A DNA stretch of 10,071 nt from JBBSQE01 sp038258095 (GTDB lineage Bacteria; Actinomycetota; Thermoleophilia; Solirubrobacterales; 70-9). A program made the translations under genes and the position numbers. Positions 1-5,333 of the stretch are shown one piece after another. Location: assembly GCA_038258095.1 (NCBI GenBank), contig JBBSQE010000116.1, forward strand, positions 1 to 10,071, in the 5' to 3' direction. The first letter of the stretch is position 1; each line of letters begins with the position of its first letter. Below the pieces are notes generated by a model. It was given only the letters and a program-made list of their open reading frames with translations. It was not told the origin of the DNA and searched no databases.

Positions 1-261
1 AGCTCAAAGAAGGGCCCGTGGGTCGAGGAATCGCTGATGAAGCGGATCGGCCAGATGAACGAGTCGGGCACCAAGACGGTGGTCAAGACCTGGTCGCGGA
101 CGTCGACGATCTTCCCCGACATGGTCGGGCACACGATCGCGGTCCACGACGGGCGCAAGCACGTTCCGGTCTTCATCTCGGAGTCGATGGTCGGGCACAA
201 GCTCGGCGAGTTCGCCCCGACACGCACGTTCCGCTCGCACTCGGGAGCCGGAAGGGCATAA
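1..261 (+). CDS. rpsS: 30S ribosomal protein S19 (5' partial)
   Basis: S19 sits in the head of the small subunit, where it pairs with S13 and contacts 16S rRNA near the A-site tRNA. The reading frame is open from base 1 and gives 86 residues starting SSKKGPWVEESLMKRI, which is the S19 N-terminus lacking only a few residues including the initiator, so the true start lies upstream of the window. The family core is intact: TWSRTSTIFPDMVGHTIAV, then a basic HDGRKHVPVFI strand and the GHKLGEFAPTRTF signature near the C-terminus. It ends with TAA at 259–261, three bases before the GTG of rplV, consistent with co-transcription. An ATG at 37 exists, but starting there would cut off conserved residues. 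Identity is certain. Confidence 0.98.
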   Translation, partial: SSKKGPWVEESLMKRIGQMNESGTKTVVKTWSRTSTIFPDMVGHTIAVHDGRKHVPVFISESMVGHKLGEFAPTRTFRSHSGAGRA

Positions 262-264
262 AGC

Positions 265-975
265 GTGGCTGACGAGAAGACACCGAAGGACGAGGCCGAG
301 AAGAAGGGCCCGGCGAAGAAGGCGCCAGCCGCGAAGGCGAAGGCGAAGGCGAAGCCTGCCGCAAAGGACTCCGCTGAGAAGAAGAAGCCCGCTGCCAAGA
401 AGGCGACGGCGACCAAGCCTGCTGCGAAGAAACCGGCGGCGAAGAAGCCGGTCGCGAAGAAGGCCGCTGCCGAGGAGAAAGCGGCTGATGCCAAGACCCC
501 CGCTGAAAAGAAGCCTGCTGCCAAGAAGCCCGCCGCCGATAAGACCCCGGCCAAGCCGAAGGCCTCGGATGCTTCTGAGGAAAAGCAGCCCGCACCGACC
601 CGCCGCCTGCGCCGCTCCGATACCGACATGCCAGTGGTCCGCGCCAGCGCTCGCTACGTGCGCATTGCCCCCCGCAAGGCCCGCCTGATCGCCGACCAGG
701 TGCGCGGCATGCAGATCGATCGCGCCCGGGCGATCCTCCAGTTCTCACCGCGCACAGCCGCGAAGGACATCCACAAGCTGATCGACTCGGCCGCATCCAA
801 CGCCGAGAACAACCACGAGCTCATCGCCGACGAGATGCACATCTCACAGATCACCGTCGACGAAGGCCCGACGCTGCGCCGCTTCCGCCCCCGTGCGCAG
901 GGCCGGGCAACTCCGATCAACAAGCGGACGTGCCACATCTCCGTGGCGCTCTCGCCCGACAGCGAGGACTTTTAG
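265..975 (+). CDS. rplV: 50S ribosomal protein L22 with a long Lys/Ala/Pro-rich N-terminal extension
   Basis: L22 binds 23S rRNA domains and its β-hairpin lines the peptide exit tunnel. The protein is 236 residues against a usual length of about 110–120. Residues 122–236 are a complete L22: VRASARYVRIAPRKARLIADQVRG, the NAENNHELIADEM helix, then the hairpin and GRATPINKRTCHISV near the C-terminus. Residues 1–121 are low complexity, with repeated PAAKKPAAKKPVAKK and AKAKAKAK runs resembling the C-terminal tail of histone H1. Start choice: GTG at 265 has GGAAGGG at 250–256, eight bases upstream, and follows the rpsS stop by three bases. The ATG at 628 would give a standard-length L22, but the upstream frame is uninterrupted for 121 codons and has the better ribosome-binding site. 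The tail is probably unstructured and could bind rRNA or other nucleic acid; that role is inferred. Confidence 0.95.
   Translation: MADEKTPKDEAEKKGPAKKAPAAKAKAKAKPAAKDSAEKKKPAAKKATATKPAAKKPAAKKPVAKKAAAEEKAADAKTPAEKKPAAKKPAADKTPAKPKASDASEEKQPAPTRRLRRSDTDMPVVRASARYVRIAPRKARLIADQVRGMQIDRARAILQFSPRTAAKDIHKLIDSAASNAENNHELIADEMHISQITVDEGPTLRRFRPRAQGRATPINKRTCHISVALSPDSEDF
331..354 (+). repeat. four tandem GCGAAG hexamers inside rplV
   Basis: Four perfect copies of the 6-base unit GCGAAG lie head to tail and encode alternating Ala-Lys (residues 23–30 of L22). Such a short in-frame array can expand or contract by slippage without breaking the frame, a plausible source of length variation in the basic tail. 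Confidence 0.8.
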
Positions 976-982
976 AAACTTT

Positions 983-1762
983 ATGGGTCAGAAGATTCAT
1001 CCCGAAGGCTTTCGAGTCGGCTACATCCATGATTGGAAGGCGACGTGGTTCAAGGACCGCGATTTCGCCGACACCCTCTTCGAGGACCTCGCCGTCCGCG
1101 ATCACATCGAGAACAAGCTCTCGCACGCCGGGCTGTCCAAGATCACGATCGAGCGCCGTGGCGAGATCTCCGTGGACATTCACACGGCCCGTCCCGGCAT
1201 CGTGATCGGCAAGTCCGGCTCCGAGGTCGACGCGCTCCGCCGCGACCTCCACAAGATCACCGGCAAGCCCGTGAAGGTGAACATCCGCGAGGTCAAGCGC
1301 CCCGAGCTCGACGCGAAGCTCGTCGCACAGGGCATCGCCGAGCAGCTCCAGAACCGAGTCGCGTTCCGCCGCGCGATGAAGCGCGCCCTCACCTCCGCCA
1401 TGCGCTCCGGCGCCAAGGGCGTGAAGGTGCAGGTCTCCGGTCGCCTCGGGGGTGCCGAGATGGCCCGCACCGAGGGCTACTCCGACGGCCGCGTGCCCCT
1501 CCATACCCTCCGCGCCGACATCGATTACGGCTTCTTCGAGGCCAAGACCACGACCGGTCGCATCGGCGTCAAGTGCTGGATCAACAAGGGCGAGGTCATG
1601 CCCGAGGGCTTCCGCTCGGAGACGTCCGGCGAGGACGATGCCGACAACCGGCCCCCACGCCGCCCCTCCGGCGGCCCGGGTGGAGACCGCGGTGGACGCG
1701 GCGGTCCCGGTGGCGACCGCGGTGGCCGCGGCCGACCAGGTGGCCCTGGAGGTCGTCGCTGA
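983..1762 (+). CDS. rpsC: 30S ribosomal protein S3 with Gly/Arg-rich C-terminal tail
   Basis: S3 lies at the mRNA entry channel of the small subunit and helps ribosomal helicase activity. Starting at ATG 983 the product is 259 residues and begins MGQKIHPEGFRVGY, the standard S3 N-terminus. The KH type 2 domain carries its GKSG loop at residues 76–79 (GIVIGKSGSEVD), and the C-terminal S3 domain includes SGRLGGAEMARTEGYSDGRVPLHTLRADIDYG at about 152–183. The conserved fold ends near residue 212. Residues 223–259 form a Pro/Gly/Arg tail in which GPGGDRGGRG is followed by a second near copy, similar to RGG RNA-binding motifs. The frame extends further upstream inside rplV, but those residues are not S3-like. 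The nearest Shine–Dalgarno-like GAGGA (964–968) is 14 bases away, so coupling to rplV probably helps initiation. The stop overlaps the rplP start by one base (TGATG). Confidence 0.97.
   Translation: MGQKIHPEGFRVGYIHDWKATWFKDRDFADTLFEDLAVRDHIENKLSHAGLSKITIERRGEISVDIHTARPGIVIGKSGSEVDALRRDLHKITGKPVKVNIREVKRPELDAKLVAQGIAEQLQNRVAFRRAMKRALTSAMRSGAKGVKVQVSGRLGGAEMARTEGYSDGRVPLHTLRADIDYGFFEAKTTTGRIGVKCWINKGEVMPEGFRSETSGEDDADNRPPRRPSGGPGGDRGGRGGPGGDRGGRGRPGGPGGRR
1673..1732 (+). repeat. 30-base near-tandem repeat encoding the RGG-like tail of S3
   Basis: Two consecutive 30-base units encode GPGGDRGGRG twice (residues 231–240 and 241–250 of S3). They are identical in protein and differ at synonymous positions in DNA. 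The unit looks like an old duplication within the tail coding sequence. Confidence 0.6.
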
Positions 1763-2181
1763 TGCTGATGCCGAAGCGGGTCAAGCACCGCAAGCAGATG
1801 CGCGGCCGCAGGCGCGGTTACGCAAAGGGCGGCACGTCGGTGACGTTCGGCGAGTACGGCCTCAAGTCACTCGATCGCGGCTGGGTGACCAACCGCCAGA
1901 TCGAGGCTGCCCGTATCGCGATGACGCGCCACATCAAGCGTGGCGGCAAGGTCTGGATCAACATCTTTCCCGACAAGCCCTATACGAAGAAGCCGGCGGA
2001 GACTCGCATGGGCTCCGGCAAGGGAAACCCGGAGGGCTGGGTCGCCGTGATCAAGCCCGGACGGGTCATGTTCGAGCTCGCCGGCGTGCCTGAGGACCTG
2101 GCGAAAGAGGCACTGCGCCTCGCAGGGCATAAGCTTCCGGTCAGGACCAAGTTCGTGAGCCGTGACGGAGTCGGGCAATGA
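1762..2181 (+). CDS. rplP: 50S ribosomal protein L16
   Basis: L16 organises the 23S rRNA around the A-site tRNA elbow and the peptidyl-transferase region of the large subunit. The product is 139 residues, the usual family length, and begins MLMPKRVKHRKQMRGR, a hallmark N-terminus that fixes ATG 1762 rather than the in-frame ATG two codons later. Conserved segments include FGEYGLKSLDRGWVTNRQIEAARIA and KVWINIFPDKPYTKKPAETRMGSGKG. Arg82 in that last motif corresponds to the arginine that is hydroxylated in some proteobacteria; nothing here shows whether that happens in this organism. GGAGG at 1748–1752, inside the S3 tail, is the ribosome-binding site. The start overlaps the rpsC stop by one base and the stop overlaps the rpmC start (ATGA), so translation is coupled on both sides. 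Confidence 0.98.
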   Translation: MLMPKRVKHRKQMRGRRRGYAKGGTSVTFGEYGLKSLDRGWVTNRQIEAARIAMTRHIKRGGKVWINIFPDKPYTKKPAETRMGSGKGNPEGWVAVIKPGRVMFELAGVPEDLAKEALRLAGHKLPVRTKFVSRDGVGQ

Positions 2182-2390
2182 AGGCCTCCGAGATACATGG
2201 TCTGAAGGACGACGAGCTGGTCGCGCGCCTGAGTGAGGCGCGGCAGGATGCTTTCAACCTGCGGTTTCGCCACGCGACCGGAGAGCTCGAGAACTCGGCC
2301 GGGATCGGCCGGGCAAAGCGCGATGTGGCGCGACTGCTGACGATCGCACGCCAGCGCGGAATCGACGTACACAAGGAACTGAGCAAGTGA
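2178..2390 (+). CDS. rpmC: 50S ribosomal protein L29
   Basis: L29 is a small helical-hairpin protein at the exit of the peptide tunnel, next to L23, where targeting factors dock. The product is 70 residues, normal for the family. It shows the typical pattern: an N-terminal MKASEIHGLKDDELVARLSEARQDAFNLRFRHATGEL helix, a short turn, then IGRAKRDVARLLTIARQR as the second helix. The ATG at 2178 shares ATGA with the end of rplP and has GGAG at 2167–2170, seven bases upstream. Its TGA is embedded in the GTGA that starts rpsQ. It is a conventional member of the S10 part of the cluster with no unusual features. Confidence 0.97.
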   Translation: MKASEIHGLKDDELVARLSEARQDAFNLRFRHATGELENSAGIGRAKRDVARLLTIARQRGIDVHKELSK

Positions 2391-3058
2391 CGGACGAAGA
2401 GAAGACAACCGAGACACCCGAGGAGACCGAGGCAGCGGAGGAGACTCCCGCCGCTGAAGCTCCTGCGGAGGAGGCCCCTGCTGCCGAGGAAGCACCCGCC
2501 GAGGAGGAAGCTCCCGCCGAGGAGGAAGCTCCCGCTGCTGCGGAGGAGACCCCTGCCGCCGAGGAGCCCGCCGCCGAGGCTCCGCCCGCTCCCGAGGACC
2601 CCGACGCCGACCTTCACTGGAAGGAGCGCCGCCGCCGCGAGCGCTCCCGCCGTCCTGCCGAGGCTCGTCCCGAGCGATCCGTCGAGGACCGCGCGGCCGA
2701 GCGTCTTGCGGGGCGTCAGAAGCTCGCCGCCGGCCGCCGTCGCCGCCGCTCCGGAGAGCGGGAGGCCCGGAAGGGCACCAGTCAGGGCACGCCCGTGGGC
2801 GAGCGCGATCCCAACGCCGCCAAGGTCCGCCAGGGCATCGTCGTTTCCGACAAGGCCGACAAGACCATCACCGTCCGAATCGACATCGCCCGCCGCCATC
2901 CGACCTACGAGAAGGTCGTCCGCCGCTCGCGCACCCTGCATGCGCACGACGAGCGCAACGAAGCGGGCCCCGGGGACACAGTCCGGATCGTCGAGACCCG
3001 CCCCCTGTCGAAGCTCAAGCGCTGGCGTCTCGTCGAAGTCGTCGAGAAGGCGAAGTAG
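2387..3058 (+). CDS. rpsQ: 30S ribosomal protein S17 with a ~145-residue bipartite N-terminal extension
   Basis: S17 is a primary 16S rRNA-binding protein of the small-subunit body with an OB fold. The product is 223 residues, while typical S17 is about 80–90. Residues 146–223 are a full S17: KVRQGIVVSDKADKTITVRID, then YEKVVRRSRTLHAHDE and GDTVRIVETRPLSKLKRWRLVEVV. The preceding residues split in two. Residues 1–75 are almost entirely Glu/Ala/Pro/Thr and strongly acidic; residues 80–130 are Arg-rich (RRRRERSRR, AGRRRRRSGER) and may be helical. The GTG start overlaps the rpmC stop (GTGA), with AGGA at 2374–2377 as ribosome-binding site. The frame is open throughout and no good internal start directly precedes the core, so the extension appears to be translated. 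Its function is unknown; an rRNA-clamping basic segment plus a solvent-exposed acidic tail is an inference. Confidence 0.95.
   Translation: MTDEEKTTETPEETEAAEETPAAEAPAEEAPAAEEAPAEEEAPAEEEAPAAAEETPAAEEPAAEAPPAPEDPDADLHWKERRRRERSRRPAEARPERSVEDRAAERLAGRQKLAAGRRRRRSGEREARKGTSQGTPVGERDPNAAKVRQGIVVSDKADKTITVRIDIARRHPTYEKVVRRSRTLHAHDERNEAGPGDTVRIVETRPLSKLKRWRLVEVVEKAK
2498..2535 (+). repeat. 18-base tandem repeat in the acidic tail of S17
   Basis: A 20-base string, GCCGAGGAGGAAGCTCCCGC, occurs at 2498–2517 and again at 2516–2535, giving an exact 18-base period. It encodes AEEEAP twice (residues 38–49). The exact DNA identity suggests a recent in-frame duplication. Confidence 0.85.
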
Positions 3059-3068
3059 AGGGCATCGG

Positions 3069-3437
3069 ATGATCCAGCAGGAGACAAGGCTTCGCGTCGC
3101 CGACAACTCGGGCGCTCGCGAGATCCTCTGCATCCGCGTCAAGGGCGGAAGCCATCGCCGCTACGCCGGCGTCGGTGACGTGATCACCGCGACCGTCAAG
3201 CAGGCCAGCCCGCAGGGCGGCATCCGCAAGGGAGAGGTCGTCCAGGCCGTCGTCGTGCGCACCCGCAAGCAGTTCGGCCGTGACGACGGCACCTACATCG
3301 CCTTCGATGAGAACGCGGCCGTCCTGATCGATCCGCAGAACAACCCCCGCGGCACCCGCATCTTCGGCCCGGTGGCCCGCGAGCTGCGCGACAAGAACTT
3401 CATGCGGATCGTCTCCCTGGCACCTGAGGTCCTCTGA
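3069..3437 (+). CDS. rplN: 50S ribosomal protein L14
   Basis: L14 is a β-barrel protein at the subunit interface that forms inter-subunit bridges with L19 and 16S rRNA. From ATG 3069 the product is 122 residues, exactly the usual length, beginning MIQQETRLRVADNSGAREILCIRV. Other hallmarks are GDVITATVKQASPQGGIRKGEVVQAVVVRTRK, NNPRGTRIFGPVARELR (residues 91–107) and a C-terminal FMRIVSLAPEVL. GAGGG at 3058–3062 lies six bases upstream, overlapping the last base of the rpsQ stop. In the classical arrangement rplN is the first gene of the spc operon; here only a 10-base gap separates it from rpsQ, so the S10 and spc parts look like one transcript. It is followed by a 69-base gap with marked RNA-folding potential. 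Confidence 0.98.
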   Translation: MIQQETRLRVADNSGAREILCIRVKGGSHRRYAGVGDVITATVKQASPQGGIRKGEVVQAVVVRTRKQFGRDDGTYIAFDENAAVLIDPQNNPRGTRIFGPVARELRDKNFMRIVSLAPEVL

Positions 3438-3489
3438 GCCAATGCGGAGCGAACGTCTATATCTGGCTCTGCGAGAGCGGAGCATTGGC
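3438..3489 (+). promoter_or_regulatory. possible RNA switch or attenuator-like structure between rplN and rplX
   Basis: This gap contains a perfect 8-base inverted repeat, GCCAATGC (3438–3445) and GCATTGGC (3482–3489). Within it, GCTCTGC (3466–3472) can pair with GCGGAGC (3477–3483) to give a 7-bp stem (one G·U) capped by a GAGA loop, which fits the stable GNRA class. An identical GCGGAGC copy at 3444–3450 can pair with the same GCTCTGC, leaving a 15-base loop. The three pairings share bases and exclude one another. The GAGGG preceding rplX (3490–3494) starts just after the right arm, so folding could affect rplX translation. A role in ribosomal-protein feedback is inferred. No match to a known family is claimed, and no run of U follows that would make it an intrinsic terminator. 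Confidence 0.4.
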
Positions 3490-3507
3490 GAGGGAACGGT
3501 GATCTGA
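3442..3507 (+). other. 21-codon mini-ORF bridging rplN and rplX
   Basis: ATG at 3442 opens a 21-residue frame (MRSERLYLALRERS…) that ends with TGA at 3505–3507, sharing its last base with the rplX ATG (TGATG). It begins four bases after the rplN stop and crosses the foldable region. Its codons (CTA, TAT, ATT) are less GC-biased than those of neighbouring genes, which argues against a selected protein. It may act as a leader or coupling frame, or be chance. Confidence 0.2.
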
Positions 3508-3839
3508 TGAAGCGCATGCGGATCAAGACCGACGATCAGGTGGTCATCACGAGCGGCAAGGACGCGGGCAAGACGGGCCGTGTGACCCGCACGGACCCGA
3601 AGCGCCGGAGGGTCTATGTCGAGAACCTGAACATCGTCAAGCGCCACCAGCGCGCCCGCCAGACCCAGGGCGGCGCCGGCGAGCCCGGCGGTGTGATCGA
3701 GAAGGAGGGTCCCGTGGACGTCTCGAACGTCGCCCTGCTCGATCCCAAGGACAACAAGGCGACCCGTGTCGGCGTCCGCGTCAACGACTCGGGTGCCCGC
3801 GAGCGCTACTCGAAGCGCACAGGAGGGTCGATCGACTGA
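3507..3839 (+). CDS. rplX: 50S ribosomal protein L24
   Basis: L24 is an assembly-initiating large-subunit protein that binds near the 5' end of 23S rRNA. The product is 110 residues, close to the usual 100–105. The KOW segment is clear: MRIKTDDQVVITSGKDAGKTGRVTRTDPKRRRVYVENLNIVKRHQRA (residues 4–50), followed by GGVIEKEGPVDVSNVALLDPKDNKATRVGV. ATG 3507 is taken as start; the in-frame ATG three codons later is also possible and would look equally L24-like. The best ribosome-binding site, GAGGG at 3490–3494, is 12 bases from ATG 3507 (21 from the later ATG), rather far, so initiation may depend on coupling or on the upstream RNA structure. Its stop overlaps the rplE start by one base (TGATG). 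Confidence 0.96.
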   Translation: MKRMRIKTDDQVVITSGKDAGKTGRVTRTDPKRRRVYVENLNIVKRHQRARQTQGGAGEPGGVIEKEGPVDVSNVALLDPKDNKATRVGVRVNDSGARERYSKRTGGSID

Positions 3840-4666
3840 TGGAAGCCGCGACCGAAACCCCCCAGCAGGCCGCGCCGCCGCCCCGGCTGCGCGAGACCTA
3901 CGAGTCAGAGGTCCTTCCCGCGCTGATCAAGCGCTTCGGCTACTCGACGCCGATGGCTGCCCCGCGCCTCGACAAGATCACCCTCAACATGGGTGTCGGC
4001 GACGCGAAGCAGGATTCAAAGCTCCTCGACGCCGCGGTCGAGCAGATGGGCATCATCGCCGGACAGCAGCCGAGCATCCGGCGTGCCCGCAAATCGATCG
4101 CCTCGTTCAAGCTCCGCGAGGGCATGCCCGTCGGCGTGTCGGTGACGCTTCGTCGAGCGCGGATGTGGGAGTTCCTCGACCGGCTGACGTCGATCGCCAT
4201 CCCGCGTATCCGCGACTTCCGCGGCCTCAACCCCCGCTCTTTCGACGGGCGAGGCAACTTCTCGATGGGGGTCCGCGAGCAGCTGATCTTCCCCGAGATC
4301 GACTACGACTCGGTCGACGTTGTCCGTGGCCTCGACATCACGATCACGACCACGGCGAAGACCGACGAGGAGGCATTCGCGTTGCTTTTGGCCCTCGGCA
4401 TGCCCTACTCCAAGGAGGGTCGCCCCGGCGAGGGCCCTACCGAGGAAGAGGACGCCGAGGAGGAGCGCCGCAAGGAGGAGGCACGTCAGCGTGCCGAGGC
4501 CGAGCAGGCCGCTCTCGAGCAACTCAAGGAGGAGAACCCCGAGGCTTACGAGAAGCCCGAGCGCCCCGAGGAGGGCGAAGAGGGCGAAGAGTCGTCTGGC
4601 GAGGACTCGTCCGCCGATAACCCGCCCGCGGCGGACGCGGACGCGACTGAGAAAGGTGACCGGTGA
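3839..4666 (+). CDS. rplE: 50S ribosomal protein L5 with an acidic C-terminal extension
   Basis: L5 binds 5S rRNA and P-site tRNA in the central protuberance of the large subunit. The product is 275 residues versus about 180 normally. Residues 16–193 are a complete L5: LRETYESEVLPALIKRFGY, then MAAPRLDKITLNMGVGDAKQD, the RRARKSIASFKLREGMPVGVSVTLR segment, FRGLNPRSFDGRGNFSMGVREQLIFPEI and a terminal LLLALGMPY. A further 80 residues follow without a stop. Residues 200–235 are rich in Glu, Arg, Ala and Gln and would form a charged, possibly coiled-coil helix; residues 236–275 are acidic, ending in Asp/Ala. A short Pro/Ala/Gln leader (residues 1–15) precedes the core. AGGAGGG at 3821–3827 serves ATG 3839, which overlaps the rplX stop. 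The extension's role is unknown. Confidence 0.96.
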   Translation: MEAATETPQQAAPPPRLRETYESEVLPALIKRFGYSTPMAAPRLDKITLNMGVGDAKQDSKLLDAAVEQMGIIAGQQPSIRRARKSIASFKLREGMPVGVSVTLRRARMWEFLDRLTSIAIPRIRDFRGLNPRSFDGRGNFSMGVREQLIFPEIDYDSVDVVRGLDITITTTAKTDEEAFALLLALGMPYSKEGRPGEGPTEEEDAEEERRKEEARQRAEAEQAALEQLKEENPEAYEKPERPEEGEEGEESSGEDSSADNPPAADADATEKGDR

Positions 4667-4716
4667 TCATGAGTTCGAATGAGCAAGAGCAGAGCACGCG
4701 GGCGGAATTGTCCTAA
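4663..4716 (+). other. 17-codon mini-ORF bridging rplE and rpsZ
   Basis: GTG at 4663 overlaps the rplE stop (GTGA) and opens MIMSSNEQEQSTRAELS; an ATG two codons in (4669) is an alternative start. Its TAA at 4714–4716 shares a base with the rpsZ ATG (TAATG). It thus fills the 49-base gap with overlaps at both ends. It is too short to recognise by homology. A translational relay between rplE and rpsZ is inferred, and chance is not excluded. Confidence 0.3.
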
Positions 4717-4901
4717 TGGCTAAGACCTCACAGAAGGTCCGGCAGGCCCGCGGATCCAAGTACAAGACGCGCAACTACAACCGATGCCGGCGCTGCGGGC
4801 GCCCGCGGGCGGTGTACCGCAAGTTCGGCCTGTGCCGGATCTGCCTGCGCAACGCCGCCCATGAGGGCTACATCCCCGGCATGACGAAGTCGAGCTGGTA
4901 G
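4716..4901 (+). CDS. rpsZ: 30S ribosomal protein S14, zinc-binding type Z
   Basis: S14 is a late-assembling protein of the small-subunit head. At 61 residues this is the short form (also called rpsN type Z). It contains a complete zinc ribbon: Cys24-x2-Cys27 and Cys40-x2-Cys43 in YNRCRRCGRPRAVYRKFGLCRICLRNAAHEG, with the terminal GYIPGMTKSSW. Bacteria that carry both kinds often switch to the longer Cys-less form under zinc limitation; whether a second copy exists elsewhere cannot be told here. The upstream ribosome-binding site is poor (GCGGA at 4702–4706), so initiation may rely on the bridging mini-ORF. Three bases separate its stop from rpsH. Confidence 0.98.
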   Translation: MAKTSQKVRQARGSKYKTRNYNRCRRCGRPRAVYRKFGLCRICLRNAAHEGYIPGMTKSSW

Positions 4902-4904
4902 CCG

Positions 4905-5300
4905 ATGCTCACCGACCCAGTAGCTGACTACCTGACGCGGATTCGCAACGCGATGACCGCGGGCCACGACGAGCTGGAGATTCCCGCCAGCCGCCTCAAG
5001 GTCGAGATCTCGCGCATCCTCGCCGAGCAGGGCTACATCCGCGAGTACCGGACCGAGCCCGCCCGCGTCGGCGAGCAGATCCGCGTGCGACTCAAGTACA
5101 CGAAGAACCACGAGCCCGTGATCACGGACCTCGAGCGCATCTCGCGCCCTGGCCGCCGCCGCTACGTCGACCACTCAGACGTCCCCCGCGTCAACGGCGG
5201 CACCGGCACCGCGATCATCTCGACCTCACGCGGAGTGATGACCGGCCACGAGGCCAAGTCCCGCGGGGTCGGTGGAGAGGTCGTCGCTTACGTATGGTGA
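4905..5300 (+). CDS. rpsH: 30S ribosomal protein S8
   Basis: S8 binds the central domain of 16S rRNA early in small-subunit assembly. In Escherichia coli it also represses the spc operon by binding its mRNA near the L5 gene. The product is 131 residues, the standard size. It starts MLTDPVADYLTRIRNAMTAGHDELEIPASRLKVEISRILAEQGYI and ends with the RNA-binding signature GTAIISTSRGVMTGHEAKSRGVGGEVVAYVW, where STSRGVMT is the diagnostic stretch. ATG 4905 follows the rpsZ stop by three bases and has no strong Shine–Dalgarno sequence, so coupling is likely. If S8 autoregulation operates here, the structured rplN–rplX gap is a candidate target, but I could not recognise the E. coli-type site. Confidence 0.98.
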   Translation: MLTDPVADYLTRIRNAMTAGHDELEIPASRLKVEISRILAEQGYIREYRTEPARVGEQIRVRLKYTKNHEPVITDLERISRPGRRRYVDHSDVPRVNGGTGTAIISTSRGVMTGHEAKSRGVGGEVVAYVW

Positions 5301-5329
5301 CCGGTCGCGCAAGCGCCGGCAGGAGCTGA
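5297..5329 (+). other. 10-codon mini-ORF at the rpsH–rplF gap
   Basis: GTG at 5297 overlaps the rpsH stop (GTGA) and encodes MTGRASAGRS, ending with TGA at 5327–5329, four bases before the rplF ATG. The frame overlaps the AGGAG ribosome-binding site of rplF. It could deliver terminating ribosomes next to that site. It is short enough to be chance. Confidence 0.15.
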
Positions 5330-5333
5330 ACCC

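Noticed and set aside
173..796. Minus-strand open frame opposite the L22 tail (207 codons)
   Set aside because: It is a Ser/Pro/Arg-rich mirror of the Lys/Ala/Pro repeat codons with no recognisable domain, and it overlaps rpsS and rplV.
628..975. Short L22 starting at ATG 628
   Set aside because: It would give a textbook-length protein, but the 121-codon upstream frame is uninterrupted, starts right after rpsS and has a good ribosome-binding site. It is kept only as a testable alternative.
1033..1761. Upstream extension of the rplP frame through rpsC
   Set aside because: The frame is open by chance; the encoded residues are Arg/Pro-rich and unlike any L16 N-terminus, and MLMPKRVKHR at 1762 is the family start.
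2141..3142. Long open frame on the minus strand (333 codons) opposite rpsQ
   Set aside because: It is antisense to clear ribosomal genes, its sequence is Gly/Leu/Ala-rich low complexity mirroring the Glu/Ala/Pro tail, and long antisense frames are expected in GC-rich coding DNA.
3438..3489. Inverted repeat as the remnant of a small transposable element
   Set aside because: It is only about 52 bases, has no target-site duplication, and sits where a regulatory RNA structure is more plausible.
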